A stretch of DNA of 64,000 bases from Sediminibacterium sp. (GTDB lineage Bacteria; Bacteroidota; Bacteroidia; Chitinophagales; Chitinophagaceae). Of the stretch, positions 26,718 to 36,191 are shown piece after piece. Both the position numbers and the translations under genes were made by a program. The stretch spans positions 558,001-622,000 of the forward strand of contig NZ_JAUYTR010000023.1 of NCBI RefSeq assembly GCF_030695065.1, read 5' to 3'. The notes beneath the pieces were generated by a model. That model did not search any database. It was not told where the DNA came from and saw nothing but the letters and a program-made list of their open reading frames with translations. Within the stretch, counting starts at the first letter, position 1, and the number at the start of each line of letters is the position of its first letter.

Positions 26718-29700
26718 TTACTGAATTGTAAAGTCTTTTCTTAGCTGAATGAATACCTCATCTAATATTTGATTGAGCTGAATTCCTAAACTAGGAATCT
26801 TATCTAGTTGTTCTCCTGTTTTAGCATAGAATTCTATACTCTCTACTGTTTTATATGCCTGTTTTATTCCCAAGCTATAAATAGATGATTTCATCTTATG
26901 GGCTAATTGAAATATTTCGTTAGTATTATTACTATCAATAGCTTTTAATAAATTAATGATATCGGTAGTTGTATTCTTAATAAATACTTGAACTATTTCT
27001 TTTAAAAATGCGGTATCATCTTGATCTATTCCTTGTAATGCAGATAGATTATATAATTTTTCACTCGTTTCTTCTGCTATTTTCGTTTTTAGTTTTTTAC
27101 TAAAATCTACTGGGCTATTTAATTGTAATTGTTTTTTGATACAGTCATATAATCCAGCTTCTGTAAATGGTTTAGTGATATAGTCGTTAAATCCAGCTTC
27201 TGCAAATCGATCGGTTTCTTTCTTAAATGCATTAGCCGTAAGTGCCACTATTGGAACCGCTGCTTTAATAGTATCACCCATATGCCTAATCATTTGCGTA
27301 GCTTCATATCCATCTACTTCTGGCATATGAATGTCCATTAAGATTAAGTCGAAATCCCTTTTCTTATGTGCTTCAAATGCTTCTTGACCATTGGCTACTA
27401 GAACCACTTCGTGTCCCCATTCTTCCAAAATTTGTTTAACAATAATCTGGTTGATGGTAACATCTTCTGCTACTAATATTCTTTTTTTGTCTATTGGTGT
27501 AAATGTCAATTCTTCTTTCCTATTGGTTAGCATAGAATTTTCACCAATTTGGTAGGGTATACGAACAATAAATTTTGTTCCTTTATTTAAGGCACTTTCT
27601 GCTTTTATAGTGCCGCCCTGGATTTCAATCAGGTTTTTGGTAATGGTAAGTCCTAAGCCTGTACCCCCATATTTTCTACTTGTTTCTGAAGAAGCTTGAA
27701 CAAATTCGTCGAATATATTGGCTAAGTTTTCAGGAGAAATTCCAATACCTGTATCTGTTACATTGAACTCTATGAGTGGGACCTTATTAGGTTCATTAAT
27801 TTGAACTGCACTTACAATAATTTTACCAGATTCAGTAAACTTAAGTGCATTACTAATTAAGTTGTTCAGTACTTGGCCTAGCCTAAATGGATCACCTACT
27901 AATACTGTTTCAGAAGGAACCTGGTTGTCAAAAATTAATTCAAGCCCTTTTTCTTCAATTTTGAAAATAAAAGTCTTTAATGTGTTTGAAATTTTTTCCT
28001 CTAATAAAAAGGGAATATGTTCTAACTCTATTTTTCCTGATTCTATTTTAGTAAAATCTAGTACGTCATTTACAATATGGAGTAAATTATCTGCAGACTC
28101 AAGTATTAGTTTAGTGTATTCTTCTTGTTTTGGATTAAGATTTGTTTTGTATAAAAGCCCTCCAATACCCAAGATGCCATTCATTGGTGTCCTAATTTCG
28201 TGGCTGATATTGGCAAGAAATATTTCTTTAACCCTGCTTGCCCTTTCTGTTTCTTCTTTTGCTTTAATTAATTCTCTTTCTGCTTTTATTCTATTGGTAA
28301 TGTCTTGAGAGAATCCAATGATATAAGGAGCACTAGATGTTTCTTCTACCATATAGTTTTGAAAAAGCAAGTAGATATGATCCCCGTTTTTACAAACAAT
28401 AGAAAAAACTCCTTCCGCTTTTCCAGTCTCAAATACTTCTTTCAGATAAATTGAATCAAAAATGGACACTTTTTCTTTTGGTACAAATTCTTTTAAATTT
28501 CTCCCAATCAATTCCTCGCTATTATAGCCAACAGCTGAACATATAGAAGGATTAACACTTAATAATTTACCATCTAAATCGTGTGTACAAATTAGTGCCT
28601 GACTATAATTGAATAGATCTCTGTATCGCTTCTCATTCAATAATAATTTGTCCTCAATTTGTTTTCTTTCTGAAATATTTAATCCAAAACCGATAACTAG
28701 TGTCACTTCATTTTTATCATTTAACACTGGGAATAGATTCCTTAAATGATATTCTGTTTTACCGTCTGATAAGGTTAACTTTTCTTCCCACGACAATTGT
28801 TTCTTGGAAGCAATAACTTGGTTAAAGATTTCCCTTCTTCCTTTGGCTATTTTTGGATCTTTATTTCTGTATGTACAATATTCCTCGTCAGTTTTGCCGA
28901 TAATCCATTTTCTTAGTTCATTATCTTTTATTCCAATTGGATTCACAAATAAATATCTATGAGAAAAATCAAATACAGCAATATCTGTTGGTATACTATT
29001 TAAAATACTTTCATAAAAACTTCTTTGCTTATTAAACTCAAATTCTGTTTCTTTTACTTTTGTTATATCCATATGGGTGCCCAAAACTTTCAATGGGTAT
29101 CCGTCTGCATCTTTGTCGGTAACAATTCCTCTATCAAGTATCCATTTATAATTACCAAACTTATCTTTAATTCTATATTCTGTATGATGATGTTCTATCT
29201 CTTTTTTTCTATACTGCTGATCTTGTTTTTGTAAGATTGAAATATCATCAGGATGAACTGCATTCCACCATTGCTCGGCAATTGATAAGCTGGAATTTTC
29301 TAATTCAATAAATGCCCTTGTTTGATGTGAAAAACTAGTTACATTTTTTTGGTAGTCGTGCATCCAAACATTATCCCCCATTTTCTCTAGAGCAAACAAT
29401 AACTTTTTCTCGTAATTATCACTCTTAGCTTCCTCAATTTCTTTTTTGAGTATAAGCGCTTGCAATAAATCTATTTGGGCATTCTGAACAGCAAAGTCAT
29501 TTCTTCCAAAAGCATTTTCTTCAATTTCTTTTATAGAAGAAAAGGAAGGGCTGCCCATGAAAACAATAAGCATTGGGTTTTCATTAACGACAAATTGACC
29601 ATTAAGATGGATGAGTTTATTTATTTTAGTTTGAATGACTACTTTTTCATGTAAGTGTTGAAGCAAATAGTCAATTATAGGACCACTTCTGAAATTTTCA

Positions 29701-29852
29701 ATTTCAAATTGATTAATGAATAAATCGTTTAATACAAAAGGACAGATTTTTCGGATGGATTTTCCGCAATCCACTATTTCACCATCCAAATTGATTTTAA
29801 GGTGAAAGGGAAATAAGTCGTCTGATTGTTGCTGATTAAATACTAAATCCAT
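26718..29852 (-). CDS. Hybrid histidine kinase with N-terminal HNOBA domain
   Basis: 1044 residues, no membrane segment. Order: HNOBA-like domain (about 12-140, from FPFHLKINLDGEIVDCGKS to DFAVQNAQIDLLQAL), three PAS domains (150-268, 278-400, 406-528), HisKA with H551 (NISHEIRTPMNG), HATPase (about 650-768), receiver with D840 (LILMDIHMPEVDG), and HPt with H985 (LAHKMKSS). HNOBA domains receive the NO signal of an H-NOX heme protein, usually encoded next door. No such gene lies in the window, so the sensor is either distant or replaced. Signalling probably passes through the HPt domain to another regulator. Confidence 0.88.
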   Translation of the reverse strand: MDLVFNQQQSDDLFPFHLKINLDGEIVDCGKSIRKICPFVLNDLFINQFEIENFRSGPIIDYLLQHLHEKVVIQTKINKLIHLNGQFVVNENPMLIVFMGSPSFSSIKEIEENAFGRNDFAVQNAQIDLLQALILKKEIEEAKSDNYEKKLLFALEKMGDNVWMHDYQKNVTSFSHQTRAFIELENSSLSIAEQWWNAVHPDDISILQKQDQQYRKKEIEHHHTEYRIKDKFGNYKWILDRGIVTDKDADGYPLKVLGTHMDITKVKETEFEFNKQRSFYESILNSIPTDIAVFDFSHRYLFVNPIGIKDNELRKWIIGKTDEEYCTYRNKDPKIAKGRREIFNQVIASKKQLSWEEKLTLSDGKTEYHLRNLFPVLNDKNEVTLVIGFGLNISERKQIEDKLLLNEKRYRDLFNYSQALICTHDLDGKLLSVNPSICSAVGYNSEELIGRNLKEFVPKEKVSIFDSIYLKEVFETGKAEGVFSIVCKNGDHIYLLFQNYMVEETSSAPYIIGFSQDITNRIKAERELIKAKEETERASRVKEIFLANISHEIRTPMNGILGIGGLLYKTNLNPKQEEYTKLILESADNLLHIVNDVLDFTKIESGKIELEHIPFLLEEKISNTLKTFIFKIEEKGLELIFDNQVPSETVLVGDPFRLGQVLNNLISNALKFTESGKIIVSAVQINEPNKVPLIEFNVTDTGIGISPENLANIFDEFVQASSETSRKYGGTGLGLTITKNLIEIQGGTIKAESALNKGTKFIVRIPYQIGENSMLTNRKEELTFTPIDKKRILVAEDVTINQIIVKQILEEWGHEVVLVANGQEAFEAHKKRDFDLILMDIHMPEVDGYEATQMIRHMGDTIKAAVPIVALTANAFKKETDRFAEAGFNDYITKPFTEAGLYDCIKKQLQLNSPVDFSKKLKTKIAEETSEKLYNLSALQGIDQDDTAFLKEIVQVFIKNTTTDIINLLKAIDSNNTNEIFQLAHKMKSSIYSLGIKQAYKTVESIEFYAKTGEQLDKIPSLGIQLNQILDEVFIQLRKDFTIQ

Positions 29853-29911
29853 TAATGCTACTAGATATTCTTCAAGTTACGATTTATTTATATTTTTTAT
29901 ATGTAAAACCT

Positions 29912-29951
29912 ATATAAAAAAAGTCTGTAAAATTAATTTTTACAGACTTTT
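29912..29951 (-). terminator. Intrinsic terminator after the transketolase half
   Basis: Arms 29919-29932 and 29938-29951 form a perfect 14-bp repeat with AAGTCTG/CAGACTT cores. In the minus direction the stem is followed by TTTTTTTATATA. It separates the transketolase gene from the kinase gene. Confidence 0.85.
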
Positions 29952-29969
29952 CTTAAATATAACTAAATG

Positions 29970-30932
29970 CTATTTTCTTGCCATTACTTTTTCTACTGCA
30001 GCTACTATATAGGGTGTATCAAGTCCATATTTAGTAAGCAGTTCAGTGGGCTTTCCGCTTTCTCCAAAAGTATCGTTCGTACCTATCATTTCAATTGGAA
30101 TTGGGCAGTTTTTTGCAGCTACTTGTGCTATTGCATCTCCTAACCCACCTATAATATTGTGTTCTTCAACTGTTACAGCACATTTGGTTTTTGAAATAGA
30201 TTTAATGATGGCTTCTGTGTCTAATGGTTTAATAGTGTGAATATTGATTAGTTCTACACTTATTCCCTTTTCTTCTAGAATTCTACCAGCTTCAATTGCT
30301 TTCCAAACCATATGTCCACAGGCAAAAATAGAAACATCGGTTCCTTCACTTAATTGTTGGGCTTTACCAATTACAAAATCACTTCCGTCTTCTTTAGTAA
30401 AATTGGGCCACTTGGGTCTACCAAATCTTAAATAAACTGGTCCTTCATAAGCAGCAATGGCTTTTGTTGCCGCTTTGGTTTGATTAAAGTCGCAAGGAAC
30501 AATAACCGTCATGCCTGGTAGCATTTTCATTAAACCAATATCTTCTAATATTTGATGGGTTGCACCATCTTCTCCTAATGTTAGTCCGGCATGAGAAGCA
30601 CAAATTTTTACATTCTTTTCGCTGTATGCAACACTTTGTCGAATTTGATCATAGACCCTACCTGTGCTAAAATTGGCAAAAGTGGTGGTATAGGGTATTT
30701 TACCTCCAATGGTCATTCCTGCTGCAATGCCAATCATATTGGCTTCTGCAATACCAACCTGTACAAAACGATCGGGAAAATCTTTAATAAATGGACCTAA
30801 TTTTAAAGAACCAGCTAGATCAGCTGTTAATACTACCACATTCGGATTTTCTTTACCAATCTCATGAATACCTTCTCCAAATCCACCGCGGGTTTCTTTT
30901 TCATTAAGTACTTGAATATCTTTCAATTTCAT
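29970..30932 (-). CDS. Transketolase, C-terminal subunit
   Basis: 320 residues, comprising the pyrimidine-binding and C-terminal domains of transketolase, with GIAEANMIGIAAGMTIGGK (split by a conserved Glu) and HAGLTLGEDGATHQ. The ThDP pyrophosphate-binding N-terminal half (about 280 residues) is not in the window, whereas split transketolases usually have both genes side by side. It needs that partner for C2 transfer in the pentose phosphate pathway. A terminator follows; the GH18-GT2 gene lies 41 bases upstream on the same strand. Confidence 0.9.
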   Translation of the reverse strand: MKLKDIQVLNEKETRGGFGEGIHEIGKENPNVVVLTADLAGSLKLGPFIKDFPDRFVQVGIAEANMIGIAAGMTIGGKIPYTTTFANFSTGRVYDQIRQSVAYSEKNVKICASHAGLTLGEDGATHQILEDIGLMKMLPGMTVIVPCDFNQTKAATKAIAAYEGPVYLRFGRPKWPNFTKEDGSDFVIGKAQQLSEGTDVSIFACGHMVWKAIEAGRILEEKGISVELINIHTIKPLDTEAIIKSISKTKCAVTVEEHNIIGGLGDAIAQVAAKNCPIPIEMIGTNDTFGESGKPTELLTKYGLDTPYIVAAVEKVMARK

Positions 30933-30973
30933 AGTTGAGTATTTTGCTGGAAAGCTGCAAAGTAAACACTTTT

Positions 30974-33900
30974 TTATATGGCTTCCTGTACATTTCCTGT
31001 TCTTTTAAGAACCCCCCAATGTTGAAGTTCTCCTTTAACTGCTTTTCTAAGGGTTCTGAAAAGCACAATTAATAATAACCATCGATAAATCACTCGTTGG
31101 GGTATTAACCAAATAAGCTTCCAATAGGGTTCTTTTTCAAAACCAAATGCAAACAAGGCCAACAATAGGTCAACTCCTAGAAAGACAGCATAATAAAGCC
31201 CAATTTCACTTGCACTTCCGGTAATTAAGCCAATCAACATTAAAAAGTCTGCAAAAGGAGCAAACAAGGGTATTAGGTATTTGAAAAGTAAAATATCTGG
31301 TAAAGCAATAAAGCCCAGTTTAGGATAATTGGTATTAAATAAAGCGTCTCTGTTTTTCCAAAAAGTTTGCAATACACCAAAAGTCCACCTGAATCGTTGG
31401 CTCATAAACTGTTTAAGTGTTTCGGGGGCTTCTGTTAATGCTATTGCTTTATTTTCATTAGCAATAGTATACCCGCATCGTAAAATGCGGATACTTAAAT
31501 CACAGTCTTCAGCCAATGTATCAGAAGTAAATCCACCAGCATCTTCAATTGCCAACTTACTAAATGCACCAATTGCCCCTGGAACTACCGTGATTGAATT
31601 AAAATATCCAAATGCCTTTCTATCAATATTTTGACTAGTAGTATATTCAATACTTTGCCAGCGTGTAATTAAATTTACTTCATTTCCCACTTTTACATTA
31701 CCAGCTACAGCTCCTATTGTTGCATCATTAAAGTGCATCATCAGCTTACTCACTGCATCTGTCTTTAATTTGGTGTCTGCATCAATACAAACAACATAAT
31801 TGGCATTGGTTGCTGCAATACCAAAGTTTAATGCAGTTGCTTTACCTCCATTTTGTTTATCTAAAATTGTTACTTGGGCATTATCACTATACGCGGCTTT
31901 AACCACTTCCAACGTATTGTCGGTACTTCCATCATTTACGAAAATGATGTTGAAGTTTGGATAATCACAACGCAGCAAGTTGTTTAATGAACTTACTGCA
32001 TTTACTTCTTCATTATAGGCTGGTACAATTATTGAAACAAGTGGGGTATCTTTTAATTGACTTAAGGCTTGTCTTTTCTCTTTTTTTCTAGCAAGTATTG
32101 ACGATATCAAAATAATTAATAAACGGATACTTCCTAATGTTAAAAACAACAGGAATAATGCATTAAAGATTTTGCCCAAATAATATCCTGCTTCTGCTAG
32201 AAAATAATTAAACCTTAATACATAGTTTTCATGATAGTTAGGAACTGGAGGCATTACATCATCTCTTGTTTTTCCCATTAAATCGGCAACAGTAGTAAAT
32301 TTATATCCCTCTTTATGAAAGTATTCAATAATTTTTGGTAGGGCATCCACTGTAGCACTTCGGTCTCCACCTGCATCATGCAATAGAATAATATTTCCCC
32401 GATCTTTCATTCTTACCACTCTATTAAAAATACTATCCCCATTAAAATTTTTATCCTCATCAGTTTGCCAGTCTAATGGGTCTATATTTTCGCCAATTGT
32501 TAAATAATTTTTTTCTCTACTTAATGCTACAGGTACAAGTTCTTCCATGGTTTCAGGCCTACTATCTGCATTAAAAGGAGCTCTAAACATGATGGTACTT
32601 CTACCTGTAATTGCTTCAATCAATAATTTGGTTGCATCCATTTCTAAGTAAGCCCTTTGCTTACTAACTGTTGCCATATTTGGATGGGTAAAAGTATGAT
32701 TGCTTATTTCGTGTCCTGATTTATAAATTCTTTTTACTAGTGGAATATTTTTCTCTGCTTCAATTCCTACAATAAAAAAATTGGCCACCACATTGTATTT
32801 ATCTAGTATGTCTAATATTTGTCTTGTATAAACAGGATGTGGTCCATCATCAAAAGTTAATACCATTTTTTTCTCTGTAGACTTTCCAAATTGTTTTACC
32901 ACAAACATCGATGGAAGTGTATCATAAAATTCTTCTGATATCAACATCCATTCTGTATCTAATTCTGTTCTAATATGGCCTGGTGTAGGGGTAGAAATCA
33001 CATCTAAAATTTCCCCCTCTCCCATAAAATCTACATCATTGCTGGTTTCAACTTTTGTAAATTCATCAAAATTGAATTTTTGAACAGAAGCTTTATTCAT
33101 TGGGAGATAATAAAAGTCCCAAAGTCTGCTGTCTTCACTTCCCATACGCCATAATGCTGTTCCTGCAAATCCATATTCAGTAGAAAAACGAATGGCATTA
33201 AAATTGGTAGCTGCATCAGTAAAATGGACTTCTCTTTCGTGACCGGCTTTGTCTTTGTACTTAAAGAATAAATTATAAGAATCGTTATCGTAAGTAATTT
33301 TACTGTTGTTTTCTTTTGCAATGCTCAATGCTTGCTGATAAGTAACATCTGAACCTTCACCTCCTTTAGGCCAGTCATATCCAAATCCTGCAATACATAG
33401 CACTAATTTGGGTATTGGAACTTTTTGTACAATTTGATCAACGGCGGCTTCAATCCATTTCTGACCACTAATTGGTCCTGGTTTAGTGCTAGATGTATAT
33501 TGGTCATACGCCATTAAGAATATATAATCCGTATGAGCTGCCAATGCTTGATAGTCGTAGTCTTCATTAAACGGCATTACATCAATGGAAGTTAATAACC
33601 CTCCTGAATGAAAACGATCGGATAATTTTTTTAAGAATTGAGTTAGAACTCTGTTGTCGTTTTCAACTAGTTCTTCAAAGTCTATATTAATTCCAGCAAA
33701 GCCTTCAGACTTTATCCATTTATATAAATCGTTTATTAATTTTTCACTTTTGCTTGAGTTGTTTAAAATTCTGCTCACCACGTCTCCATTCCACTTACCA
33801 TTAATATTATTGGTAAGCATGGGCATCACCCTTAATCCTTTTGCCTGTTTAATTAAGTCGTATCCTCGTTTGTCTTTTCGGATAATTAATGAATCACCGG

Positions 33901-34345
33901 TTGGATCAAAGAACATCCATTCGGGTAATATTAAATTGAGTTTATTAATATTTCTTCTTAATGAAAAGAATGCTTGTGGGTCCCAGTCTACATAAAAAGC
34001 AGCTCTAATACCCAATGAATCACTAAATAGTTTTGAATTGGAAAGCCTGATGGCGCTGTCATTTTGACCACATCCGTTACCTGCTGACCATTTATCATCT
34101 ATAAATTTTCTGAAACCTTGGTACTCTTTTGCTAGCGAATCGGGGTTATCTTCTGAAACTAAAATGCTTTTGAAAACGCTGCTCTGTAATATTGGTACTG
34201 TTGGAACATAAGCTGTTCTAATAGCAATAACAATAGCAATGATCGTAATAAATAACAGAAATAGTAGCAAACGGAACGTCCATTTAAAACGCTGCCATCT
34301 GGTAGGATTACTTGTTTGAAACACCTGTTTGAATCCCTTGGCCAT
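30974..34345 (-). CDS. Trifunctional GH18-like / polysaccharide deacetylase / GT2 glycosyltransferase
   Basis: 1123 residues. A membrane anchor (24-45) leads to a GH18-like domain (about 110-415) whose FAGINIDFEE has D222 and E224 of the DxxDxDxE motif but not its first two Asp. A NodB deacetylase follows (about 490-690): D499-D500 in TFDDGPH, metal ligands H550 and H554 in SNHTFTH. After membrane segments at 723-750, a GT2 synthase has VPAYNEE, D804, DAD at 855-857, AEDCDL and QRFRW, then four to five more membrane segments. It probably makes, exports and trims or deacetylates a beta-linked GlcNAc-like polymer, a PgaB and PgaC in one chain; polymer identity is inferred. Confidence 0.9.
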   Translation of the reverse strand: MAKGFKQVFQTSNPTRWQRFKWTFRLLLFLLFITIIAIVIAIRTAYVPTVPILQSSVFKSILVSEDNPDSLAKEYQGFRKFIDDKWSAGNGCGQNDSAIRLSNSKLFSDSLGIRAAFYVDWDPQAFFSLRRNINKLNLILPEWMFFDPTGDSLIIRKDKRGYDLIKQAKGLRVMPMLTNNINGKWNGDVVSRILNNSSKSEKLINDLYKWIKSEGFAGINIDFEELVENDNRVLTQFLKKLSDRFHSGGLLTSIDVMPFNEDYDYQALAAHTDYIFLMAYDQYTSSTKPGPISGQKWIEAAVDQIVQKVPIPKLVLCIAGFGYDWPKGGEGSDVTYQQALSIAKENNSKITYDNDSYNLFFKYKDKAGHEREVHFTDAATNFNAIRFSTEYGFAGTALWRMGSEDSRLWDFYYLPMNKASVQKFNFDEFTKVETSNDVDFMGEGEILDVISTPTPGHIRTELDTEWMLISEEFYDTLPSMFVVKQFGKSTEKKMVLTFDDGPHPVYTRQILDILDKYNVVANFFIVGIEAEKNIPLVKRIYKSGHEISNHTFTHPNMATVSKQRAYLEMDATKLLIEAITGRSTIMFRAPFNADSRPETMEELVPVALSREKNYLTIGENIDPLDWQTDEDKNFNGDSIFNRVVRMKDRGNIILLHDAGGDRSATVDALPKIIEYFHKEGYKFTTVADLMGKTRDDVMPPVPNYHENYVLRFNYFLAEAGYYLGKIFNALFLLFLTLGSIRLLIILISSILARKKEKRQALSQLKDTPLVSIIVPAYNEEVNAVSSLNNLLRCDYPNFNIIFVNDGSTDNTLEVVKAAYSDNAQVTILDKQNGGKATALNFGIAATNANYVVCIDADTKLKTDAVSKLMMHFNDATIGAVAGNVKVGNEVNLITRWQSIEYTTSQNIDRKAFGYFNSITVVPGAIGAFSKLAIEDAGGFTSDTLAEDCDLSIRILRCGYTIANENKAIALTEAPETLKQFMSQRFRWTFGVLQTFWKNRDALFNTNYPKLGFIALPDILLFKYLIPLFAPFADFLMLIGLITGSASEIGLYYAVFLGVDLLLALFAFGFEKEPYWKLIWLIPQRVIYRWLLLIVLFRTLRKAVKGELQHWGVLKRTGNVQEAI

Positions 34346-34372
34346 CGATTGCTTATAAATTTATATTACATA

Positions 34373-34380
34373 CAAAGTTA
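34373..34380 (-). promoter_or_regulatory. -7 promoter box of the GH18-NodB-GT2 gene
   Basis: An exact TAACTTTG on the minus strand, 27 bases before the ATG. The nearest TTG (complement of 34398-34400) is 17 bases away, shorter than the usual 19-21. Confidence 0.5.
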
Positions 34381-34449
34381 ATGCCATTAAACGGCAGCAA
34401 CACTACCAACCAGGTGGTATAAATTTTTAAGCAAGGGGAAGGACAATCA

Positions 34450-36096
34450 CTAGCCTTCAAATGTGCTGTAGAAATATGGAGTTTTAGCTTCAAATTCAGC
34501 TGCGCAGGTATCAACCATCTTATAAACCCTAGTAATACCTAATTGCTTTCTTTTTTCATACACTTCATCTTCATGGCAATTTCCGTTAAGAATCTTAGCA
34601 ATTTGGGCATCTCCAAAACCCATTTTCTTCGCTTCTTTCAATAAGCTTTCAGGAAGGCTTTCTAATGTATGCTTTAATAGTTCTTTTTCTATCGTACAAA
34701 TTTCTTGTATTTGGTATAAGAACCATCTATCAATACCTGTTGCTTGTGCAATCGATTTAACAGTAGAACCCTGCATTAGCGCATCTTTTATGCGGAATAT
34801 ACGATCCCATTTTGGGGTCTTGATGTATTCTACAATTTCTTCACTTTTCATTAAGCTCTTACCATAGTAACCCAATCCAACTGCTTCATTCTCTAAGCTT
34901 TGACATGCTTTCTGCAAAGCTTCTGGAAAGCTTCTTCCAATGGCCATTACCTCACCCACACTTTTCATTTGCAAACCTAAAGTATCGTTGGCTCCTTTGA
35001 ATTTATCAAAATTCCAGCGAGGAACTTTTACTATTACATAATCTAAAGCTGGTTCAAAATATGCGGAAGTTGTTTGGGTAATTTGATTCTTTAATTCATC
35101 TAAAGAATAGCCAATAGCTAATTTGGCTGCTATTTTGGCAATAGGATATCCCGTTGCTTTTGATGCAAGGGCAGAAGAACGGCTTACTCTTGGGTTAATT
35201 TCAACCGCTATTAATTCTTCAGTTGCGGGGTTTAAGGCAAACTGTACATTACAACCTCCAGCAAAATTTCCTAAAGAACGCATCATTAGCATGGCTTTGT
35301 TACGCATTTCTTGGAATGCAGTATCACTCAAAGTCATAGCTGGAGCAACGGTAATAGAATCTCCTGTGTGTACCCCCATTGGGTCTAAATTCTCAACAGT
35401 ACAAATGATTACGACATTGTCGTTACAGTCTCTAAGTAGTTCTAATTCGTATTCCTTCCAACCCAATACTGCTTTTTCAACTAGAACTTCATGAATGGGT
35501 GAGGCTTTTAATCCTTTCTCTAAAGCCGCATCTAAATCTTCTTTACCATGCACAAAACCTCCACCAGTTCCCCCCAATGTAAACGAAGGACGAATTACCA
35601 ATGGGAAACCAATTTCTTGGGCAAATTCTTTTCCTTCTAAAAAACTGTTGGCCACCCGGCTAGGGGCAACAGCCATTCCTATCTTAACCATTAGTTGGCG
35701 AAACTGCTCCCTATCTTCAGCCGTATCAATTGCTGCAACGTCTACACCTATTAAACGGCAATTGTATTTTTCCCAGATACCTAATTCATCGGCCTCTTTG
35801 CAAAGATTAAGTGCTGTTTGGCCTCCCATAGTTGGTAAAACAGCATCTATATTGTTTTCTTGTAATATTTGTTCAATACTTTCTACATTCAAGGGAAGTA
35901 GGTAAACTCGGTCTGCCATCATGGGGTCTGTCATAATGGTGGCCGGATTACTGTTAATAAGTATTACTTTTATGCCCTCCTCGCGGAGACTTCTGGCTGC
36001 CTGAGAGCCCGAATAGTCAAATTCACAAGCTTGTCCAATGATAATAGGCCCTGAACCTATTATAAGTACCGATTTGATTGATTGATCTTTAGGCAT
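34450..36096 (-). CDS. Carbamoyl-phosphate synthase large subunit, N-terminal half only
   Basis: 548 residues that match the first half of CarB: GSGPIIIGQACEFDYSG at the start, the ATP-grasp with LGGTGGG and EINPRVSRSSALASKATGYP, then the oligomerisation domain ending KMVDTCAAEFEAKTPYFYST. Full CarB continues for another 520 residues; here a stop follows just after this point, exactly at the domain border. The 104 bases downstream show no continuation. So the protein holds the carboxyphosphate site, and the carbamoyl-phosphate half must be a separate gene elsewhere. Feeds pyrimidine and arginine synthesis. No carA is adjacent. Confidence 0.9.
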   Translation of the reverse strand: MPKDQSIKSVLIIGSGPIIIGQACEFDYSGSQAARSLREEGIKVILINSNPATIMTDPMMADRVYLLPLNVESIEQILQENNIDAVLPTMGGQTALNLCKEADELGIWEKYNCRLIGVDVAAIDTAEDREQFRQLMVKIGMAVAPSRVANSFLEGKEFAQEIGFPLVIRPSFTLGGTGGGFVHGKEDLDAALEKGLKASPIHEVLVEKAVLGWKEYELELLRDCNDNVVIICTVENLDPMGVHTGDSITVAPAMTLSDTAFQEMRNKAMLMMRSLGNFAGGCNVQFALNPATEELIAVEINPRVSRSSALASKATGYPIAKIAAKLAIGYSLDELKNQITQTTSAYFEPALDYVIVKVPRWNFDKFKGANDTLGLQMKSVGEVMAIGRSFPEALQKACQSLENEAVGLGYYGKSLMKSEEIVEYIKTPKWDRIFRIKDALMQGSTVKSIAQATGIDRWFLYQIQEICTIEKELLKHTLESLPESLLKEAKKMGFGDAQIAKILNGNCHEDEVYEKRKQLGITRVYKMVDTCAAEFEAKTPYFYSTFEG

Positions 36097-36119
36097 AGTA
36101 GTTGTAGAGATAAATTGTG

Positions 36120-36127
36120 CAAATGTA
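36120..36127 (-). promoter_or_regulatory. -7 promoter box of the carB-N gene
   Basis: An exact TACATTTG on the minus strand, 23 bases before the ATG at 36096. No TTG is seen at the expected upstream distance. Confidence 0.45.
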
Positions 36128-36191
36128 AGGCTGCTACATTAAAAGTGGCTAAAAATTAATGCGAATTCAAATTTAAATTTAAATAATAGTA

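Noticed and set aside
34346..34449. Frameshift or decay as the cause of the short CarB
   Set aside because: The stop falls exactly at the domain border and no CarB-like residues appear in any frame downstream; a split gene explains it better.
35123..35905. Long open frames antisense to the CarB half
   Set aside because: They mirror the codon pattern of a clearly conserved gene and have no recognisable protein features.
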